From an uncultured Saprospiraceae bacterium (GTDB lineage Bacteria; Bacteroidota; Bacteroidia; Chitinophagales; Saprospiraceae): DNA of 64,000 nt. The DNA lies in assembly GCA_937872385.1 (NCBI GenBank), contig CALMSO010000024.1:1-64000 (forward strand), in the 5' to 3' direction. Positions 1-9,400 of this stretch are shown here, piece by piece (the stretch's first letter is position 1; each line of letters begins with the position of its first letter). The notes under the pieces were generated by a model. It did not search any database, had not been told where the DNA came from, and saw only the letters and a list, made by a program, of their open reading frames with translations. The translations under genes were made by a program, and so were the position numbers.

Positions 1-36
1 ATTCGCGGTTCGCTATTTGCGATTCGCCGTTCGCCG
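1..36. repeat. Array of degenerate 7-bp GCGAAYN repeat (window edge)
   Basis: Read on the minus strand, the first 36 bases are about five degenerate heptamers of the form GCGAACN or GCGAATN (one reads GCAAATA). The same 7-bp period occurs at 20200-20235 and 20857-20933. More fragments (GCGGTT) follow at about 52-73. The array may extend beyond the window. Confidence 0.7.
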
Positions 37-197
37 TTGAGAAATAACTTTTGCGGTTTATAATTCGCGGTTAAAAAAGGGTTGATAATTGAAAACAAGC
101 TATGCTTCAAAACGGTTTGGTAGCAACAGTGGTTTAAACAATAAGGACTTGCACTTGTCTTATACAAAGCGACTTTAGTGGACTAAAAAAAACACCT

Positions 198-812
198 ATG
201 TTATTGAAAATCAATGTTGATAATCCTGAGGGAAGAAAAGTTAGCCAAGTAGCCGAGCAACTGGCAGCCGGCGGCATCATCATTTATCCGACCGATACGG
301 TGTATGGCTTAGGCTGCGATATTAACAACAGCCAAGCGGTGGAGCGCATCTGTCGTTTGCGCGGCTTGGAGCCGGAAAAAGCCATGCTTTCCTTTATTTG
401 CAAAGACATCAGCCAGATTGCGGAATATACGATGCCCATTGAAAACAATGTATTTCGATTGATGAAAAAAAACCTGCCCGGGCCGTTTACTTTTGTTTTG
501 CGTAGCAATAACCAGGTACCGAAGATGTTTAAAAACCGGAAACGCACCATTGGCGTGCGCGTGCCCGACCACCATATCCCCGTTGCGATTGTAGAAGCGC
601 TGGGACGCCCCATTCTCACGACCTCGCTCAAATCGGATGATGAAGTGCTGGAGTATTTTACCGATCCGGAAGATATTTACCAGGACTTTCAAAAACTCGT
701 GGACATTGTCATTGACGGTGGTGTGTGTGGCAATAATCCTTCTACCATCGTAGATTGTACGGGCGATTTGCCGGAAGTGATTCGCAAAGGCGCCGGCGAC
801 CTGATGCCTTAA
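198..812 (+). CDS. L-threonylcarbamoyladenylate synthase (Sua5/YciO/YrdC family)
   Basis: The 204-residue protein should make threonylcarbamoyl-AMP from threonine, bicarbonate and ATP. This is the first step of the t6A37 modification of ANN-decoding tRNAs in the cytoplasm. It starts ATG at 198 and shows the family's early segment GGIIIYPTDTVYGLGCD (about residues 25-42), then KRTIGVRVPDH in the middle and SLKSDDEVL, with STIVDC near the end. The length fits the short YciO/YrdC/TsaC-like form, without the C-terminal Sua5 domain. YciO paralogues have the same fold, so TsaC itself is not certain. It stands alone: the next gene has its own promoter. No promoter could be identified in 40-197. Confidence 0.9.
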   Translation: MLLKINVDNPEGRKVSQVAEQLAAGGIIIYPTDTVYGLGCDINNSQAVERICRLRGLEPEKAMLSFICKDISQIAEYTMPIENNVFRLMKKNLPGPFTFVLRSNNQVPKMFKNRKRTIGVRVPDHHIPVAIVEALGRPILTTSLKSDDEVLEYFTDPEDIYQDFQKLVDIVIDGGVCGNNPSTIVDCTGDLPEVIRKGAGDLMP

Positions 813-873
813 TACGTTTTGTTTGGCATTTGACAAATACCGCCGACAAGGGCTATGCACTGCAAAATGCTTT

Positions 874-881
874 TATCTTTG
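874..881 (+). promoter_or_regulatory. -7 promoter element TATCTTTG for the TonB receptor
   Basis: TATCTTTG matches the Bacteroidota -7 consensus TAnnTTTG. It lies 29 bases before the ATG at 911, after the stop codon of the preceding gene. No TTTG -33 box sits at the usual 19-base spacing. Confidence 0.6.
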
Positions 882-910
882 CGCAAAAGTCACCATTGCA
901 AACGCAATTC

Positions 911-3241
911 ATGAAACGTACCTTGTTGCTCACCAGCCTACTGCTTTGCGGTGCTGCGGCTCTGCTCCATGCCCAAAATGGCACCATCCGGGGGAATGTA
1001 TATGACAAAACGACCGGCGAGCCAATTCTGTACGGCAGCGTGCGGCTGGTAGGCACGCCTATTGGCGATATTACAGATTTGAACGGTTTTTTCAGTCTGT
1101 CGGTACGCCCCGGCGATTACAATTTGGTGGTTTCCTACCTCGGCTACGACACGGCGTCCGTACAGGTGTCCGTACAAGCCAATGCCGTTGTCTATCAGCG
1201 TATTAGCTTAGCTCCTGCCAGTGTACAACTCGGCACGGTGGACGTATCGGGCACCCGCGAACAGGCCCGCTCCGATGTGCAAGTGTCGAAAGTAGTCGTC
1301 ACGGCTCAGCAGATTAAATCACTGCCTGCTACCGGTGGCGAAGCCGACATTGCCCAGTATTTGCCGGTGCTGCCGGGCATCATTTCTTCCGGCGACCAAG
1401 GCGGGCAGTTGTACATCCGAGGTGGCGCACCAATTCAAAATAAGATTTTGCTGGATGGTATGACCATTTACAACCCTTTTCATACGATCGGATTTTTCTC
1501 GGTTTTTGAAACCGAAACCATACGCAGCGTGGACGTGCTGACCGGCGGATTCAATGCGGAGTACGGCGGCAGAATATCGGCTATTGTAGATATTAAAACC
1601 CGCGAAGGTAATCGCAACAAAACTAAAGGCTTAGTGTCGGTCAGTCCTTTTCAGGCAAAAGCCTTGGTGGAAGGCCCCATCAAAAAACGCACCCCGGAAA
1701 GCGATGGCAGCATCTCGTACTTGCTCACGGGCAAACATTCCTACCTCAACGAAAGCTCCCGCATTTTCTACAATTATGCCACCGATACCACCTTTTTTGC
1801 CTTTGCCTCTGGCGATACCAGCCTCGCGTCCATCGCCAAAGACATCGGATTGCCCTACAGCTACACCGACCTTTACGGCAAGGTCTCGTTTGTAAGTGAT
1901 AATGGCAGCAAGCTCAATTTGTTCGGCTTTCACTACGCCGACCGGTTTGATTTCGTGGGCTTAGCCAAATTGGACTGGGAAGCAGCCGGTGGTGGCACCA
2001 ATTTTACGATTGTTCCGCAGAATTCTAATACCATCATGGACGGGGCCATATCCGTGACTAACTACAGCATCGGGCTACGGGAAGCCGACGGCAATCCACG
2101 CACCAGCAGCATCAGCAGCTATACGGCGGGGCTGAATTTTAATTATTTCGGCGCTGACAACCAGCTCACCTACGGTTTTGAGTTTACCGGTTTTAATACC
2201 GATTTTCAGTTTCGCAACCTATTTGATGTCACCATCAGCCAACGCGATTTCACTACTGAATTGGCGGGTTATTTCAAATACAAACAACGCCTCGGCGGGC
2301 TGATCCTCGAACCCGGTTTTCGGGTGCATTATTACGCATCGCAAGCTACTGTTTCGCTGGAGCCGCGGCTGGGGCTGAAATACAACATCACGGACTATCT
2401 GCGCTTCAAGCTGGCGGGCGGGCGCTACGCACAAAACGTGCTGAGCACCGTGAACGAATTGGACATTGTCAACTTTTTTGTGGGTTTCCTTGCAGGGCCG
2501 GAGCAAACCATCTTTGAGCCGGGCACGCGCAATCCGACGCAAGATCGCCTCCAACGCGCCTGGCACGCCATCGCCGGATTGGAGATAGACATTGCCAAAA
2601 ATGCCATGCTGAATATCGAGCCTTATTACAAGGGCTTTACGCAACTCATCAGCCTGAACCGGAACAAACTTAGCGGACAAGACCCTGATTTTCAGGTAGA
2701 AACGGGCGAAGCCTATGGACTGGATTTTTCTTTCCGCCACGAGACGCCGCATACCTATTTTTGGGCAACGTACTCCTGGGCTTTTGTCAACCGCGACGAC
2801 GGAGAGCAGGTATATCCTACGGTTTTTGACCGGCGGCACAACGTCAACCTGCTGGCTACCTGGCACTTCGGGCAAAACCGACGCTGGGAAGCAGGCGCGC
2901 GCTGGAATTTTGGCACTGGCTTTCCTTTCACCCAAACGCAGGGCTTTTACCAAGATATTTCTTTCGAAGATATTTCCTTGACCGATGTATTGACCGGCAA
3001 TTTCAACCTCGGCACCATCCTTTCGGAAGAACGCAACGGCGGCCGACTTTCTGCCTTTCATCGCCTCGATGTATCACTCAAGCGCACCTTCATGCTCGCT
3101 GGCGATAGCCGGATAGAGGCTTTACTCAGTGTAACCAATGTCTATAATCGCGCCAATGTATTCTACGTAGATCGTCAAACCAACAACCGAGTGAATCAAC
3201 TGCCGCTCCTGCCCAGCCTCGGACTGACGGTTGCTTTTTAA
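911..3241 (+). CDS. TonB-dependent outer-membrane receptor with carboxypeptidase-like N-domain
   Basis: This 776-residue outer-membrane receptor imports an unknown substrate using TonB-ExbBD energy. The start at 911 gives a clean signal peptide (MKRTLLLTSLLLCGAAALLHAQ), and a -7 promoter element lies only 29 bases before it, which argues against longer starts. Residues about 24-110 form a carboxypeptidase D regulatory-like beta-sandwich (GTIRGNVYDKTTGEPI, then VSYLGYDTASV). A plug domain follows (GGQLYIRGGAPIQNKILLDG, then VDVLTGGFNAEYGGRISAIV), then a beta-barrel ending in LGLTVAF with a terminal aromatic residue. No SusD-like partner is adjacent, so glycan uptake is not indicated. The substrate cannot be read from the sequence. 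Confidence 0.88.
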   Translation: MKRTLLLTSLLLCGAAALLHAQNGTIRGNVYDKTTGEPILYGSVRLVGTPIGDITDLNGFFSLSVRPGDYNLVVSYLGYDTASVQVSVQANAVVYQRISLAPASVQLGTVDVSGTREQARSDVQVSKVVVTAQQIKSLPATGGEADIAQYLPVLPGIISSGDQGGQLYIRGGAPIQNKILLDGMTIYNPFHTIGFFSVFETETIRSVDVLTGGFNAEYGGRISAIVDIKTREGNRNKTKGLVSVSPFQAKALVEGPIKKRTPESDGSISYLLTGKHSYLNESSRIFYNYATDTTFFAFASGDTSLASIAKDIGLPYSYTDLYGKVSFVSDNGSKLNLFGFHYADRFDFVGLAKLDWEAAGGGTNFTIVPQNSNTIMDGAISVTNYSIGLREADGNPRTSSISSYTAGLNFNYFGADNQLTYGFEFTGFNTDFQFRNLFDVTISQRDFTTELAGYFKYKQRLGGLILEPGFRVHYYASQATVSLEPRLGLKYNITDYLRFKLAGGRYAQNVLSTVNELDIVNFFVGFLAGPEQTIFEPGTRNPTQDRLQRAWHAIAGLEIDIAKNAMLNIEPYYKGFTQLISLNRNKLSGQDPDFQVETGEAYGLDFSFRHETPHTYFWATYSWAFVNRDDGEQVYPTVFDRRHNVNLLATWHFGQNRRWEAGARWNFGTGFPFTQTQGFYQDISFEDISLTDVLTGNFNLGTILSEERNGGRLSAFHRLDVSLKRTFMLAGDSRIEALLSVTNVYNRANVFYVDRQTNNRVNQLPLLPSLGLTVAF

Positions 3242-3331
3242 AGATTGAAAAGAATGGAATGTCCGTTTTACGGCTCGCGGCTGAAAATGCATTCAACATA
3301 CGATGATACAAAACAGTATCACCTTCAAACC

Positions 3332-4444
3332 TCACGTTTCCAAATTATTATAAAATTGTTTTTCTGAAATACGTGCCCAATGTGTCGCTTTTTGGCGAAA
3401 GCCTTCGTACGATTCATATACCTGGCGCGTGAAAGCGTCTTTGGCCGTCAGCGCCTCAATGACCTCGCGGGTATAAATGCGCAATTGCGCCAGCACCTCC
3501 TCTGGGAAAGTGCGAATATCCACTCCTTGCTCGATGAGTTGGACCAAAGTTTCGCTGTTTTTAGCCTCCATGTGTGCAAACATCCAGACGTGGCTGTGCA
3601 GGGCCGCCGAGCGCAAAATAGCCTGTAAATCAGCGGGTAACGCATCAAAGGCTTTTTTATTAAAAACATATTCCAATGCTGTGCCGGGTTCGTGCCAGCC
3701 AGGGGTATAATAATATTTGGCAATATCTTGAAAACCCATCAGGGTATCGTGGAAAGGCCCCAGCCATTCGGTTGCGTCAATCACGCCCAGCTCAAGGCCC
3801 GTGTAGATTTCGCCGCCGGCGAGGAGTACCGGTGAGCCGCCCGCCCGCGCCAGCACATCGCCGCCGAGGCCTGGAATGCGCATCTTCAGTCCGCGCAAAT
3901 CATTGATACTGTTGATTTCTCGGTTGAACCAGCCGCCCATTTGCACTCCGGTATTGCCGCCGAGCATAGGTATCAGGTTGAAGTCGCGGTAGAGTGCTTC
4001 CCAGAGCGCTTGCCCGCCGCCCGCCACTACCCAAGACGTGAGCTGCTGTGCGTTCATGCCGAAAGGTACCGAAGCAAAAAACTGCGCCGCCGGACTTTTG
4101 CCCGCCCAGTAGTAAGCTGCGCCATTGCCTACTTCGGCCGTACCTCCCGAAACCGCGTCGAACACCTCCAGCGCAGGCACCAATTCGCCGCCGCCATACA
4201 CCCGGATTTCCATGCGCCCGCCCGACATGGCTTTTACTGTATCGGCAAATAACTGGCAAGCCTCGCCAATTACTGGAAATCCTGGCGGCCAAGTGGTCAC
4301 CATTTTCCAGCGGTACTTGCGGTCGGTGATAATGTTGGCAGATGCATTGCTTTGCGCTAAGCTACTACCCGTCAGTGCCCGAATGGCAAAGGGAGTGGCT
4401 ATTGCGCCAATGGCTAACCCTTTGAAAAAATCCTTTCGTTTCAT
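3332..4444 (-). CDS. TRAP transporter substrate-binding protein (DctP family)
   Basis: The 370-residue protein resembles periplasmic solute receptors of TRAP transporters, which bind organic acids and pass them to DctQM permeases. The N-terminus (MKRKDFFKGLAIGAIATPF) is a signal region of the type seen in TakP-like receptors. The family pattern includes YRWKMVTTWPPGFPVIGEAC, GGTAEVGNGAAYYWAGK, LRGLKMRIPGLGGDVLARAG, GVIDATEWLGPFHD and WHEPGTALEYVFNKKAF. The sequence is closer to the TakP (alpha-keto acid) branch than to C4-dicarboxylate DctP, but the ligand is a guess. It is the last of three leftward genes (folD, DinB-like, this one) with gaps of 52 and 43 bases. No TRAP permease gene is present in the window. 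Confidence 0.85.
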   Translation of the reverse strand: MKRKDFFKGLAIGAIATPFAIRALTGSSLAQSNASANIITDRKYRWKMVTTWPPGFPVIGEACQLFADTVKAMSGGRMEIRVYGGGELVPALEVFDAVSGGTAEVGNGAAYYWAGKSPAAQFFASVPFGMNAQQLTSWVVAGGGQALWEALYRDFNLIPMLGGNTGVQMGGWFNREINSINDLRGLKMRIPGLGGDVLARAGGSPVLLAGGEIYTGLELGVIDATEWLGPFHDTLMGFQDIAKYYYTPGWHEPGTALEYVFNKKAFDALPADLQAILRSAALHSHVWMFAHMEAKNSETLVQLIEQGVDIRTFPEEVLAQLRIYTREVIEALTAKDAFTRQVYESYEGFRQKATHWARISEKQFYNNLET

Positions 4445-4487
4445 AATAAACTATGGATTTGTGGATTTACAATGCGCCGACAATACC

Positions 4488-5000
4488 TCAGCCGCCAGCA
4501 GCCCGCCGATGCTTGATGGTAGAAGGCGCTACGCCCAATTGTGCATCCATAGCCAATTGTGGATCAGCGTATTGCAACCCGATTTTAATCATCGCTAAGT
4601 GGTGCACCGCGTGGTCGTGTGCAAACATCAACTCCCGCCCCACCGAAGAACGCAGCAGTGGCCGCTCCATGTCTGTTTGGTTAGAAAAATCGCCTACGAC
4701 TTCTACAGCCTGCATCTCCGAAAGCATACTGAGCGCGTCCGCTATACGTTGGCAAACTTCGCCAGTATATTGAGGATCCGCTTCAATGCGGGGGTCGCGG
4801 TCGCGGTCGGCATAGTCCACTTTATCGGCTGCTACGCCACGCAGTAGGCAGCGATAAAAATCCAAGATATGACGAAAGTGTTGCCCGACGGTGGAGTGAT
4901 TGAAAATAGCCAGCGGCTGCGTATATACTTCTTGGTCAATGCGTTGTAGCAATTGAGCAATTTGCTCGATCATGCGTTGATTCCCTTGTATTGTATTCAT
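4488..5000 (-). CDS. DinB-like four-helix metal-binding protein
   Basis: This 170-residue protein looks like the DinB/YfiT superfamily, small helical-bundle proteins that bind a divalent metal through three histidines and often act as thiol-dependent transferases. The visible candidates are the histidines in VGQHFRHILDFY (about residues 40-50) and in HDHAVHHLAMIKIGLQ (about 127-143). The C-terminal residues about 150-170 are basic and look disordered. It lies 52 bases downstream of folD and 43 bases upstream of the TRAP receptor, with no promoter seen between them, so it is probably in the folD transcript. The substrate is unknown. Confidence 0.65.
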   Translation of the reverse strand: MNTIQGNQRMIEQIAQLLQRIDQEVYTQPLAIFNHSTVGQHFRHILDFYRCLLRGVAADKVDYADRDRDPRIEADPQYTGEVCQRIADALSMLSEMQAVEVVGDFSNQTDMERPLLRSSVGRELMFAHDHAVHHLAMIKIGLQYADPQLAMDAQLGVAPSTIKHRRAAGG

Positions 5001-5052
5001 TGGTATTGAATGACTGAAGTGCTTCGGTTTTTGTTCGCAGGTCAGTTATAGG

Positions 5053-5931
5053 TTAAAACACCTCGTTTCTACTGGCTTTCAGGGTATTGACAAGCAATGA
5101 GACGACCGTCATCCTTCCTACTCCGCCGGGCACGGGAGTGATGTAACTCGCTTTAGGAGCTACCCCGGCGTAGTGCACATCGCCGCACAGCCGAGCGCCT
5201 TTGGGCGCATTGGCATCGGCTACCCGATTCATACCCACATCAATAACGACGGCGCCTTCCTTTACCATATCGGCGGTAATAAATTCTGCCTGGCCAATGG
5301 CTACAATCAAAATATCGGCCCGACGCGTATGCGCAGCCATGTTTTGTGTGCGGCTATGGCAAATCGTAACAGTGGCATCGCCCGGATAAGCTTTGCGCGA
5401 CAACAACACGCTCATGGGCGTACCGACAATATTGCTGCGACCCACCACCACCACTTCCTTGCCGGAGGTAGGGATATCGTAGCGGCGCAGCATTTCTAAA
5501 ATGCCAAAAGGCGTAGCGGGCAAGTAAGCCGGCAGCCCTTGGGCCATGCGACCAAAGTTGACAGGGTGAAAACCGTCCACATCCTTGCGCGGATCAATGG
5601 CGAGCGTGATTCGATCTTCATGGATGTGTTTTGGAAGCGGCAACTGCACGATGAAGCCATCAATATCCGTATTTTCATTGAGCGCCTGCACGGTTTCCAG
5701 CAGTTCAGCCTCGCTAATGTCAGCCGTTTTGCGGATGAGGGTAGAATGAAAGCCGATTTCTTCGCACGACTGCACCTTGTTGCGCACATATACTTCGCTG
5801 GCGGGGTCTTCGCCGATGAGCACAGCGGCCAGATGCGGTATTTTACCTCCGTTTTGACGAATTTGCGCGACCTCGGCTTTGAGTTCTGCCTTGATTTCCT
5901 GCGCGAGTTTTTTACCGTCCAATAACATCAT
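5053..5931 (-). CDS. folD: Bifunctional methylenetetrahydrofolate dehydrogenase/cyclohydrolase
   Basis: FolD (292 residues) interconverts methylene-, methenyl- and formyl-tetrahydrofolate in the cytoplasm and feeds purine and formyl-methionine synthesis. The family landmarks are present: SEVYVRNKVQSCEEIG (about 44-60, with the catalytic lysine), DGFIVQLPLPKHI, KDVDGFHPVN, the Rossmann segment VVVVGRSNIVGTPMSVLL, and PVPGGVGRMTV near the C-terminus. Two adjacent ATGs (5931 and 5928) are possible starts. A TAnnTTTG element at 5986-5993 gives a leader of about 50 bases. The gene heads a leftward series with the DinB-like and TRAP receptor genes. Confidence 0.95.
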   Translation of the reverse strand: MMLLDGKKLAQEIKAELKAEVAQIRQNGGKIPHLAAVLIGEDPASEVYVRNKVQSCEEIGFHSTLIRKTADISEAELLETVQALNENTDIDGFIVQLPLPKHIHEDRITLAIDPRKDVDGFHPVNFGRMAQGLPAYLPATPFGILEMLRRYDIPTSGKEVVVVGRSNIVGTPMSVLLSRKAYPGDATVTICHSRTQNMAAHTRRADILIVAIGQAEFITADMVKEGAVVIDVGMNRVADANAPKGARLCGDVHYAGVAPKASYITPVPGGVGRMTVVSLLVNTLKASRNEVF

Positions 5932-5985
5932 GTCCTTGGTTCAATTTATAGTCAAAAAGTTGTTTTGGCAAAAATCGGTTTATTG

Positions 5986-5993
5986 CAAATTTA
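5986..5993 (-). promoter_or_regulatory. -7 promoter element TAAATTTG for folD
   Basis: On the minus strand this reads TAAATTTG and fits TAnnTTTG. It is about 55 bases upstream of the folD start. No clear -33 box was found. Confidence 0.5.
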
Positions 5994-6157
5994 AAAAGAA
6001 TGCCCGCATTTTGATACGCTTTGCGGCAAGCGTTGCGTAAAAGTATCTCAGAAAAGACTTTTTTACAATTTTTCGGGTGTAGTATTGCGTTTAAAGCGAG
6101 CGGAAACCGTTTGCCAACGGACAATAATTGTTAAAATTCAAATATTATCAGGCTGAG

Positions 6158-6192
6158 TTGTCGCAAATTTCTTTTCTTTTTTGCTACATTTG
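6158..6192 (+). promoter_or_regulatory. Putative promoter of the adhesin gene (long leader)
   Basis: TTG at 6158-6160 and TACATTTG at 6185-6192 resemble Bacteroidota -33 and -7 elements, though the 24-base spacing is longer than the usual 19-21. The leader to the ATG at 6479 would be about 285 bases. The 5932-6478 interval otherwise holds only short ORFs that I do not believe, and the folD promoter. Confidence 0.35.
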
Positions 6193-6478
6193 CTTTTGCA
6201 GAGATTTTCATAATCTCCAAAGAAAAATCTGACGACGACCTCCTGATAAAACGCCAATGGTTTTCAAAAACAGTGTACTTACGTAATGAAATCCGCTGCG
6301 CGAACAAGCAACTACGCAACAAATCTCAATTCCCGTTTGGCAAAGCAAAGCATCCTGATGCCGGAAACGCCCCACGTTTTTCTAATAAACTGGTTGTCAA
6401 GCAATTGGCACTATTTTAGAATGACGTTGTGCCCCGGCCCGAGCAGTTATTTATTGAATTTTTTCTAAAAGGAGCTTT

Positions 6479-9400
6479 ATGGCGATGACTCTACGTACTA
6501 AAATGCTGCTGATAGCGGCAGGCTGGCTATGCGTGTGTGTGTCTAATGCACAAAATTTCCCGATTACGCAGCCCAACATCAATACCTGTGGCGGCTTTTT
6601 TGTGGATAGCGGCGGCAATACTGGCGGCTACCAGCCCAACGAAAACTACACCACCACCATCTGCCCGGATGGGTCGGGCGGTTCGCACATTCAATTGATT
6701 TTTTCGCGGGCCGAAGTAGCCGAAGGTGATTCGCTCTGTTTTTTTGATGGCAACAGCGTCAATGCACCGCGTTTATCTTGTGTGGGTGATTTCGGATACC
6801 AGAGCGGATTCATCATTCAGGCTACGGCAGCCAATCCATCTGGATGTATCACGGTAACCTTCCGCTCCGATGCCAGTGGGCAAGGCAACGGCTGGAGTGC
6901 CGACATCAACTGCATTCAGGAATGCCAGAGTATTTTTGCGCAGCTGACAGCCACCACGCCTGCGGTATCCCCGCTGGATACTGGCTGGATTGACATCTGC
7001 CCCGGCGATCGGGTGTCCTTTAGTGCCAGAGGGCTTTATCCGCAAAATGGCTTGCGCTACACGCATTCCGATCTCAATTCAACTTTTGAGTGGACTTTTG
7101 GCGATGGCTCTACGGCCTTAGGTCCCAATGTAAGTCACCAATATCGCAATGCGGGTGGCTATTTGGTGCAACTGACTGTCACCGATGAGCGAGGCTGCAC
7201 CAATACCAATTTCATCAATCAGCGGGTGCGGGTAGCGCCCAAACCTACCTTCGTCATTGGTGATAACCTACCCGGCGAAATCTGCTCCGGTGATACCATT
7301 AGCCTAAGTGCAGCCGTGAACCAGATTGACCCGACCGCCTATGCCGTGTCGGGGATGCCTAACGAAGCGACCTTTCAGGTAGGTGCTGTGCGATCCGACT
7401 CTTTAGCCCTGCCCGATGGTACTGGAGCCGCCTACGAGACCAGTGTCACTTTTCAGAATTTTTCGCCGGGCCAAACCGTCACTCGTGCCGAAGACATTGA
7501 GAGCATTTGTGTAAATATGGAACACTCTTGGCTGCGCGATTTAGAGATAAAGCTAATTTGTCCGAGTGGGCAAAGCATCACGCTGCACAACTTTGGCGGG
7601 CGCTCGGGCGGGGAGGTGTTTTTGGGCGAGCCAATAGATTTTGACGGCGCTAATCCGACACCCGGTGTAGGCTATGACTACTGCTGGACCAACGACGCCA
7701 CCCGTGGCACCTGGCTGGAATACGCCAATGCCAACTTGCCCCGCACCTTGCCGTCTGGGGACTATCGCCCGTACGAATCTTTTGCCAACCTCATTGGCTG
7801 CCCGCTCAACGGCGAGTGGACGATTTCGGTGCTTGACCTCTGGGCGATTGACAATGGCTTTATCTTTTCTTGGGGCGTCAATTTCAATCCCGATTTGTTC
7901 CCTGATCTGGAGCGCTTCACCCCAGAAATTGTTGACTTTGGCTGGCAAAACAATCCGACCATTTATAATTATTCTAATAATAACATCGCCGCTTCTCCAG
8001 TGAATGCAGGTAGCGCCGCTTACGTTTTTGAGGTAATGGATTCTTTTGGTTGCACTTTTGACACGACGATCAATGTAGCCATTTTGCCGCCAACGCACCC
8101 CAACTGCCGGGATTGTAACGAAAACCTGCTGCCCGTACGCGATACGGCTATCTGCGAATCAGAGTCTGTGGCATTTAATGTAGCGGCGCGGCCAGTGTCC
8201 GAACAAACGACCGTCACTTTCGAGTCTTTCCCGCAGTACAGCTTTGGTTTTTCTAACCATCCGCCGGGCAATCCGTACAATGCGCCGATTACAGTCAATA
8301 GCATTTTTCCCAATACCGTGACCAACATTGCGCAGCAAATCCAATCGGTGTGCATTGATTTAGAAACGGATTTCCTCGCGGATATTGCCGTATTTTTGGT
8401 CTCGCCTTCCGGGCAGGTATTAGAACTAACCTCTGGCAACGGCGGCGGCTCGGATTTTTATGCCAACACCTGCTTTTCGCCAACGGCCACCACGCCCATC
8501 ACTGCCGGGACGCCACCGTTTACCGGCACGTTCCGCCCCGAAGGCAACTGGAATGTATTCAACAACGCTCCTACCAATGGCTTGTGGCGCTTGCGTGTAT
8601 CCGATGCGCTGGGCGTGGACGACATGGGCATTCTCAAGTCTTGGTCTATCACGTTTAATTCTACCAATACGGTGCAATATTCTTGGGCACCAGGCACTGC
8701 GCTGTCTTGCACCAACTGCCCTAATCCGATAGCTCGCCCGACTCAAACGACCACCTACGTGGTCACCGCCCGCGATAGTTACAATTGCTCGGCTTCCGAT
8801 ACCGCTACCATAGCCGTGATACGCGACGCACCCGCTCCTGAGGTCACTTGCGCTATTAATACCGACAGCACTGGTTTAATTTTCAACTGGAACAGCGTGC
8901 TCGGCGGCACGGCCTATGAAGTCAATGTCATTCGCAATGGCGTGCCCGAAGGCTGGCAAGGGCCCGTCAGCGGTTTGCAATATGAAGTTACAAATTTACT
9001 CAATGGCGATACCGTCACCCTTGAGGTGCGCCTCTACACTGGAGTGCAGTTGGCGGATTGTACCGTAGAAACTGGCTCCACGACCTGTGTTTTCCTCATT
9101 TGTGAACTTGATGTAGATGCCATCGTTGCTACCCCAACAGCCTGTTTTGATGATAACAATGGTACTGCTACCATCACTGTTTCCGGCGGCACCGGCAATT
9201 ATACCTACCTCTGGAACGACCCGCTGCGGCAAATAGAACGAACGGCTATTTTCCTGCCTGCCGGCAATTATACCGTCACCGTCACCGATGACTTACGCTG
9301 TCTTGCTGTCGCCAATATTGAAGTAAGGCAGCCCGATCCGCTGGCTATTGCGATGAATGTAACCGATGCCCTGTGCGTGGGCGATGCCAACGGACGTATC

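Noticed and set aside
2219-3061. 280-codon minus-strand ORF within the first TonB receptor
   Set aside because: Lies wholly antisense to a well-supported gene and its translation has no recognisable motif.
5912-6468. Short ORFs between folD and the adhesin (5912-6124, 6131-6322, 6286-6468)
   Set aside because: AT-rich, no family resemblance, and they cover the predicted promoters of both flanking genes.
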